NCBI GenBank assembly: GCA_036652795.1
Contig: JAVVVD010000002.1
Coordinates: 124,001 to 188,000, forward strand
DNA from: JAVVVD01 sp036652795
GTDB lineage: Bacteria > Bacillota > Clostridia > Christensenellales > CAG-138
Direction: 5' to 3'
Length of the DNA stretch: 64,000 nucleotides
The translations under genes and the position numbers were made by a program. The notes beneath the pieces were generated by a model. That model searched no databases. It was not told the origin of the DNA and saw only the letters and a program-made list of their open reading frames with translations. This document shows, piece after piece, positions 60,556 to 64,000 of the stretch. The number at the start of each line of letters is the position of its first letter. The first letter of the stretch is position 1.

Positions 60556-60930
60556 TTATAACGCCAAGGTCAATTGAAGCATTGTATCGAATCGTTTATG
60601 GTAAAGGCATTCAGTAATTACTGCTATGAATTCGCAATTTGTAGGAACATAATCTGTGTCGTAGACTTGGAACAGCCGCTTAAGCTCTACCTTTTTTCCG
60701 CATTCCCATGTGCGTTTTATCGCAAAACGAACATTGCGTTCCACCGAAGCTATGCTTACGCCAAATTCATTGGCAACAATCGGATAGAGTTCACCGCTTG
60801 CGCAATAAACGCGCTCTGGATAGTCCCTTGTGATACGTAATATGCGCATCATATAGGCATATCCTCTGTATTTTGGATGCATACCTATAGCCCTTAGCAC
60901 ATCTGCCGCCTCTGACTCATGGTCTGTCAT
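60556..60930 (-). CDS. Stand-alone Spo0A C-terminal DNA-binding domain protein 2
   Basis: A 124-residue paralogue of the protein at 59776, more than half identical by eye, and again only the Spo0A effector domain. AADVLRAIGMHPKYRGYAYMMRILR, VANEFGVSIASVERNVRFAIKRTWECGK and PTNCEFIAVITECL are the matching blocks. GGAGGT precedes ATG by 5 bases, and TTGTCG/TATAAT with an 18-base spacer lies about 55-85 bases upstream. Each copy appears to have its own promoter region, not a shared operon. Confidence 0.88.
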   Translation of the reverse strand: MTDHESEAADVLRAIGMHPKYRGYAYMMRILRITRDYPERVYCASGELYPIVANEFGVSIASVERNVRFAIKRTWECGKKVELKRLFQVYDTDYVPTNCEFIAVITECLYHKRFDTMLQLTLAL

Positions 60931-61147
60931 TTTCTACCTCCACCAAATACACATTGATTTATTATATATCGCACATCCCATACACGACAAGTTATTTACT
61001 TTAAACCTACATAATACGATAATATTTTATCAGTTGCACTTCATTATTACAATATGTAATTTAAATATTATTGTTTGCAATCGTTTCCTTTCAGTATGAT
61101 GCAATATTATTTGTACTATGTTTATGGTGGTTTTCACGGCTTTCCCG

Positions 61148-61177
61148 TTGACATTGTGCATATGAATGGGTTATACT
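61148..61177 (+). promoter_or_regulatory. Promoter of the tRNA cluster
   Basis: TTGACA (61148-61153), an 18-base spacer, TATACT (61172-61177), 27 bases before the first tRNA. Confidence 0.75.
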
Positions 61178-61203
61178 AGTTCTCGCAGTCGTTAGTCTGT
61201 AAT

Positions 61204-61279
61204 GGGAGCATAGCTCAGCTGGGAGAGCACTTGCCTTACAAGCAAGGGGTCACAGGTTCGAGCCCTGTTGCTCCCACCA
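61204..61279 (+). tRNA. tRNA-Val (anticodon TAC)
   Basis: Complete cloverleaf with 7-base acceptor stem GGGAGCA/TGCTCCC, anticodon loop CTTACAA, T-loop GGTTCGAGCC and encoded CCA. Confidence 0.97.
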
Positions 61280-61280
61280 T

Positions 61281-61357
61281 GGTCCGGTAGTTCAGTTGGT
61301 TAGAATGCCAGCCTGTCACGCTGGAGGTCAGGGGTTCGAGCCCCCTCCGGATCGCCA
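61281..61357 (+). tRNA. tRNA-Asp (anticodon GTC)
   Basis: Acceptor GGTCCGG/CCGGATC with one G-U pair, anticodon arm CCAGC-CTGTCAC-GCTGG, encoded CCA. Confidence 0.97.
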
Positions 61358-61361
61358 ATTA

Positions 61362-61437
61362 GCCTCGGTAGCTCAGTTGGTAGAGCAAGGGACTGAAAAT
61401 CCCTGTGTCGGTGGTTCAAGCCCACTCTGAGGCACCA
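61362..61437 (+). tRNA. tRNA-Phe (anticodon GAA)
   Basis: Acceptor GCCTCGG/CTGAGGC, anticodon loop CTGAAAA, T-arm GGTTCAAGCC, encoded CCA. Confidence 0.97.
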
Positions 61438-61441
61438 ATCT

Positions 61442-61517
61442 GCGGGAGTAGCTCATTCGGTAGAGCGCCGCCTTGCCAAGGCGGAGGTGGCGGGTTCGAA
61501 CCCCGTCTCCCGCTCCA
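61442..61517 (+). tRNA. tRNA-Gly (anticodon GCC)
   Basis: Acceptor GCGGGAG/CTCCCGC, anticodon arm CCGCC-TTGCCAA-GGCGG, encoded CCA. Confidence 0.97.
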
Positions 61518-61534
61518 CCTAAACTTAGTATTTC

Positions 61535-61608
61535 GGCGCCATAGCCAAGCGGTAAGGCAGAGGTCTGCAAAACCTTCATCCCCGGTCCGATTCCGGGTGG
61601 CGCCTCCA
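61535..61608 (+). tRNA. tRNA-Cys (anticodon GCA)
   Basis: Acceptor GGCGCCA/TGGCGCC, anticodon loop CTGCAAA, short D-arm typical of tRNA-Cys, encoded CCA. Last tRNA of the cluster. Confidence 0.97.
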
Positions 61609-61637
61609 CCATGATGTATCGGTTTAGATATATCGCC

Positions 61638-61666
61638 AAAAAACCCAGACATCGTCTGGGTTTTTT
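61638..61666 (+). terminator. Terminator of the tRNA cluster
   Basis: A perfect 13-base stem, AAAAAACCCAGAC (61638-61650) and GTCTGGGTTTTTT (61654-61666), 30 bases after tRNA-Cys. Confidence 0.9.
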
Positions 61667-61741
61667 CGTTCTCTAAGCGCGTTCGCGCCGCGAACGGTTT
61701 ACCGTGGATATGGTAAGTACATAATGGATACGAATCCCTTC

Positions 61742-61786
61742 AGCCGCTTTGGTTGGTCGATTACGACCTCCCAAAGCGGCTTTTTT
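61742..61786 (+). terminator. Second terminator-like hairpin beyond the tRNA cluster
   Basis: AGCCGCTTTGG (61742-61752) and CCAAAGCGGCT (61771-61781) form an 11-base stem with an inner GGTCG/CGACC hairpin, followed by six T. No plus-strand gene lies between it and the tRNA terminator. Confidence 0.8.
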
Positions 61787-61904
61787 GCGTTCTTTTCTTC
61801 TCCCTTTTCGCCGTTTTCACCCTTCGGGTACAACTGATGTCGATGCTTCGCATCGGCAAATATAGGAAGCACTTTGTTTTCAATTCAGCAAGGAGGTCGT
61901 GCAG

Positions 61905-62069
61905 ATGGTTACCTGCATATCAGAAACACATCAGAAGAATTTGGGGGAGCATAACAATCCATCCCCAAAGTTTTACGGGAGAGGTCTGCCCTTTTGTCCG
62001 GCAACAACTTTTTTTGCTGCCGCAGAAGGAATAGGGGCAGTCTGTCTCACCCCATTAAACCCCCATTAA
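61905..62069 (+). CDS. Possible 54-residue small protein
   Basis: The only evidence is an ideal ribosome binding site, AAGGAGGT (61890-61897), 7 bases before ATG, followed by 54 open codons. The peptide starts MVTCISETHQKNLGEHNN and ends in PLNPH. It has three Cys, a weakly hydrophobic centre and no family I recognise. It could be a leader peptide or a remnant of a longer gene. Treat as a candidate only. Confidence 0.35.
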   Translation: MVTCISETHQKNLGEHNNPSPKFYGRGLPFCPATTFFAAAEGIGAVCLTPLNPH

Positions 62070-62196
62070 ATCTGTTACCATACTGGAGAAAGAGTATATC
62101 CCGCTCTAAGCGTAGCTTAAAAGCACTACACCGAAACGAAGGGGTACATTTATCCTATCCTGTTTCCATTGCTTCTTCTTACAGCATCATAACCAA

Positions 62197-63258
62197 TTAA
62201 CTGTAAACCGAAAATGGAAGTCTATGCCATGCTGCCCATTCCTCCATTCCACTTATTCCGTTTTGTGCAGCCTGTTCAAAAATAGGCATTAGGGAATCCC
62301 GCGACGTATAGAAGGCATATTTACTTGCATCAAAATAGATCTCATATCTGCAACGATAAGATTCTTCCTCATTTTTTGTGTTGAAAGTTTCAATTTGTGT
62401 ATCGGCATTTAAGAAGAAATCGCCCAATTCGCCAAAATGATGGGAGATTTGTGACACGCTGCCCTTCCAGCCGATCAATTCGATTCCCTCTTCACGCAGT
62501 TCACCTGTGGGGATTTCATATCCGTCCGTATCAAAGCTCATCACACATCGTCCGCTCTGCACCTCATACCACCTCTGTGTATAAACCATACAGCATGTTC
62601 CATGATCTGTAAGGCCAGTCCATATCATGTAGGTATACGCACCAATCACAGCAAAATGAAAAATCGGCGCTATCTCATAGGTATCGCTATAATACTCAAT
62701 GATGCTCAGTGGCTGGTATTGATCTATGTTGACTTGAGAGAACAGGAGCAAATACGTCATGCCGTTCATGGTTCCCGGAGGGCAAAACGCAATATAGGCC
62801 ATGTTGCTTTTTTCATCAAACTGGGGAAATCTAATTTCATATTCCTCCGGATAGTCTCCCTCCGTAACAAGCTGCTCGCGCAAAATATCGGTATTTCCGC
62901 AATCTGCATCCTTCAAGATAATTCCAAACGCATTCAGCACAACAGATAGCTTATCCCATTGCTTCATGCGAAGCAGAATGCTCAGCATATTTAGTGCTTC
63001 CTTGGTTAAATCTTGTCCCGATAGCATCCGAAATACGCCTTTACGCTCAAAATAAACCCGGTTTTCTAAGGGCAAATGCCGGATCTGCTGGATTGGTTGG
63101 GTTATAGGGGTAGGGGCTATTGCAGGGGGCTGCTGTAGGATAGATGGAGCTGGACTTTGTGTGACTTTCAACGGGGCATCAGCTACGATGTTTTGTTCAT
63201 TGCAACCGCATGTCCAGCAGAGTATTGCCACGCAAAATAGCATTAGAATCCGTTTCAT
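62197..63258 (-). CDS. Unrecognised lipoprotein
   Basis: A 353-residue secreted lipoprotein. ATG at 63258 with GGAGG 8 bases upstream gives a signal peptide whose lipobox ends at the Cys of TCGC (residues 17-20), followed by a Pro/Gln/Thr-rich linker of about 40 residues. The rest is a mixed, Trp/Tyr-rich globular domain. I do not recognise the family. It lies 70 bases behind another exported-type protein gene on the same strand, and its binding site is enclosed in a hairpin (63264-63291). Confidence 0.75.
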   Translation of the reverse strand: MKRILMLFCVAILCWTCGCNEQNIVADAPLKVTQSPAPSILQQPPAIAPTPITQPIQQIRHLPLENRVYFERKGVFRMLSGQDLTKEALNMLSILLRMKQWDKLSVVLNAFGIILKDADCGNTDILREQLVTEGDYPEEYEIRFPQFDEKSNMAYIAFCPPGTMNGMTYLLLFSQVNIDQYQPLSIIEYYSDTYEIAPIFHFAVIGAYTYMIWTGLTDHGTCCMVYTQRWYEVQSGRCVMSFDTDGYEIPTGELREEGIELIGWKGSVSQISHHFGELGDFFLNADTQIETFNTKNEEESYRCRYEIYFDASKYAFYTSRDSLMPIFEQAAQNGISGMEEWAAWHRLPFSVYS

Positions 63259-63263
63259 AAAAA

Positions 63264-63291
63264 TATCCTCCAATCGTTTGATTGAAGGATA
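63264..63291 (-). promoter_or_regulatory. Hairpin enclosing the ribosome binding site of the lipoprotein gene
   Basis: On the minus strand TATCCTTCAATC pairs with GATTGGAGGATA around the loop AAAC, 12 pairs counting one G-U. The second arm contains the GGAGGATA binding site of the gene starting at 63258. Confidence 0.5.
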
Positions 63292-63328
63292 CAATATGGA
63301 TGTATCATAGTTGTATCAACGGCAACAT

Positions 63329-64000
63329 CTACTGGACAGGATATCGCTTTTTTAGTTCGTCCATCGCAGCATTTGCCCACGCTTTTACGGCTGTGCGCTC
63401 GGATGTGGCAATGCAGCGAAGCTGTGCGTTCACAGCCTCTCGAATGACCGGATTTGCATAATCATCCTTATAAAGGTTGGGATCATAGCTGTAAAAGCCC
63501 AAACCATCGTTGTCGTTATAAAGCACGCTTTGCCAGGTTACGCAAACGGGATACGAATTTCTATAATAATCTACCTCATGATTCGGAATAATGGAACGTA
63601 CTTCGCTTTTTGTTTCCACGTCATCAAACACTTCCAGTATATAACTGCGTGTAAAGGTGATATAGGAACGACCGTTTTCCATGCCGTACTCCCTCGGGAA
63701 CAACATACGTGTTTCATCATTCGCTATTTCAAGATAGTTTGCGTCATATTCATAGTCATCCAACGAAAAGCTTGGCTCCTGTTGTGTGATTGGAAAAAAG
63801 TATAAAGTGTTTCCGCCCATTCCCGTCCCCCAATCTTCGGAATAATAAATCACATATAATGCATCCCCTATTGTAACAAGAGTTATACTGCTAGCACCTT
63901 TGCTACCCATTCGTGGTATCCCTGATAGAGCTTGAAATCCTTTGCCCGTGTCTTGAAAAAACAGCAGAATTTCCGCGCCGCCATAGTAATTAGCAGCCCC
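63329..64000 (-). CDS. Unrecognised protein, N-terminus beyond the window
   Basis: An open frame from the window edge to a stop at 63329, at least 223 residues. The internal ATG at 63910 is unlikely to be the start, because the frame is open for 30 more codons to base 64000. The visible part contains ITLVTIGDALYVIYYSEDWGTG and many aromatic residues, suggesting a beta-rich domain. It ends in a lysine-rich helix, AWANAAMDELKKRYPVQ. I do not recognise it. It is upstream of, and likely co-transcribed with, the lipoprotein gene. Confidence 0.7.
   Translation of the reverse strand, partial: GAANYYGGAEILLFFQDTGKGFQALSGIPRMGSKGASSITLVTIGDALYVIYYSEDWGTGMGGNTLYFFPITQQEPSFSLDDYEYDANYLEIANDETRMLFPREYGMENGRSYITFTRSYILEVFDDVETKSEVRSIIPNHEVDYYRNSYPVCVTWQSVLYNDNDGLGFYSYDPNLYKDDYANPVIREAVNAQLRCIATSERTAVKAWANAAMDELKKRYPVQ

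Larger units (their letters stand above)
61667..62196. other. Gene-poor region of distinct character after the tRNA cluster
   Basis: About 530 bases. It holds a short hairpin (CGTTCGC-GCC-GCGAACG, 61680-61696), the palindrome ACGGTTTACCGT, a second terminator (61742-61786) and a 54-codon ORF with an ideal binding site (61905-62069). No integrase or transposase is seen. It may be the edge of a mobile or formerly mobile segment. Confidence 0.5.

Noticed and set aside
60417..60617. 66-codon plus ORF encoding a hydrophobic peptide between the Spo0A-like genes
   Set aside because: GTG start without binding site; its end runs antisense into the second Spo0A-like gene, and the region is AT-rich.
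1..64000. CRISPR array, rRNA operon, insertion sequence or prophage
   Set aside because: No regularly spaced repeats, rRNA motifs, transposase, integrase or phage structural genes were seen.

Overview
The window reads as chromosome of an anaerobic, Gram-positive, spore-former-type bacterium of the class Clostridia (Bacillota). Reasons: strong AAGGAGG-type ribosome binding sites, TTG/GTG starts, RNase J, YlbF, VanW proteins, two Spo0A-type DNA-binding domains, a group 4 [NiFe] hydrogenase with its Hyp maturation set, and a clostridial-style tRNA cluster. The genus cannot be named from sequence reading alone.

Layout. 1-3112 (minus): mltG (cut by the window edge), ylbF and RNase J. 3468-7803: two VanW-family envelope proteins around a class I aminotransferase. 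7976-9864: a GntR/FCD regulator and a solitary beta-class DNA methyltransferase. 9881-10900: an M42 aminopeptidase. 11371-18272: a threonine block, with hom-lysC-asd on the minus strand, thrC plus an ACT-domain protein on the plus strand, and an ApgM-like putative homoserine kinase that closes the pathway; deoC and malic enzyme lie upstream of the kinase in the same minus run. 20281-23701: a PQ-loop-like small protein, a DHHW/AlgX-like protein, an MBOAT O-acyltransferase and a small lipoprotein. 23984-25877: a hotdog thioesterase and a MATE exporter. 26071-28446: a polar amino acid ABC importer. 29046-32623: a heterodimeric ABC exporter with a structured leader.

33029-48579 (plus) is the centrepiece. 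It is one compact run of hypA-hypB-hypF-hypC-hypD-hypE, three NuoL/M/N-type antiporter subunits, NuoJ-, NuoK-, NuoA-, NuoB-, NuoC-, NuoD-, NuoH- and NuoI-like subunits, and a hydrogenase maturation protease. The large subunit keeps both Ni-binding CxxC pairs, so this is a hydrogenase rather than a quinone reductase, yet it carries counterparts of all 11 complex I core subunits. It probably couples ferredoxin oxidation and H2 formation to ion pumping.

48727-59390 (minus) is a purine-scavenging operon: a three-subunit molybdenum xanthine dehydrogenase, a GntR/UTRA regulator, an 8-oxoguanine/guanine deaminase-type amidohydrolase, and a BMP-type nucleoside ABC importer. It has a clear promoter and a palindromic candidate operator.

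59776-60930 holds two paralogous stand-alone Spo0A C-terminal domains with no receiver domain. Five tRNA genes (Val, Asp, Phe, Gly, Cys) follow, closed by a strong terminator. From about 61670 to the end the sequence changes character: two terminator-like hairpins, a 54-codon ORF with an ideal ribosome binding site, and two unrecognised exported proteins. This may be accessory DNA next to the tRNA cluster.
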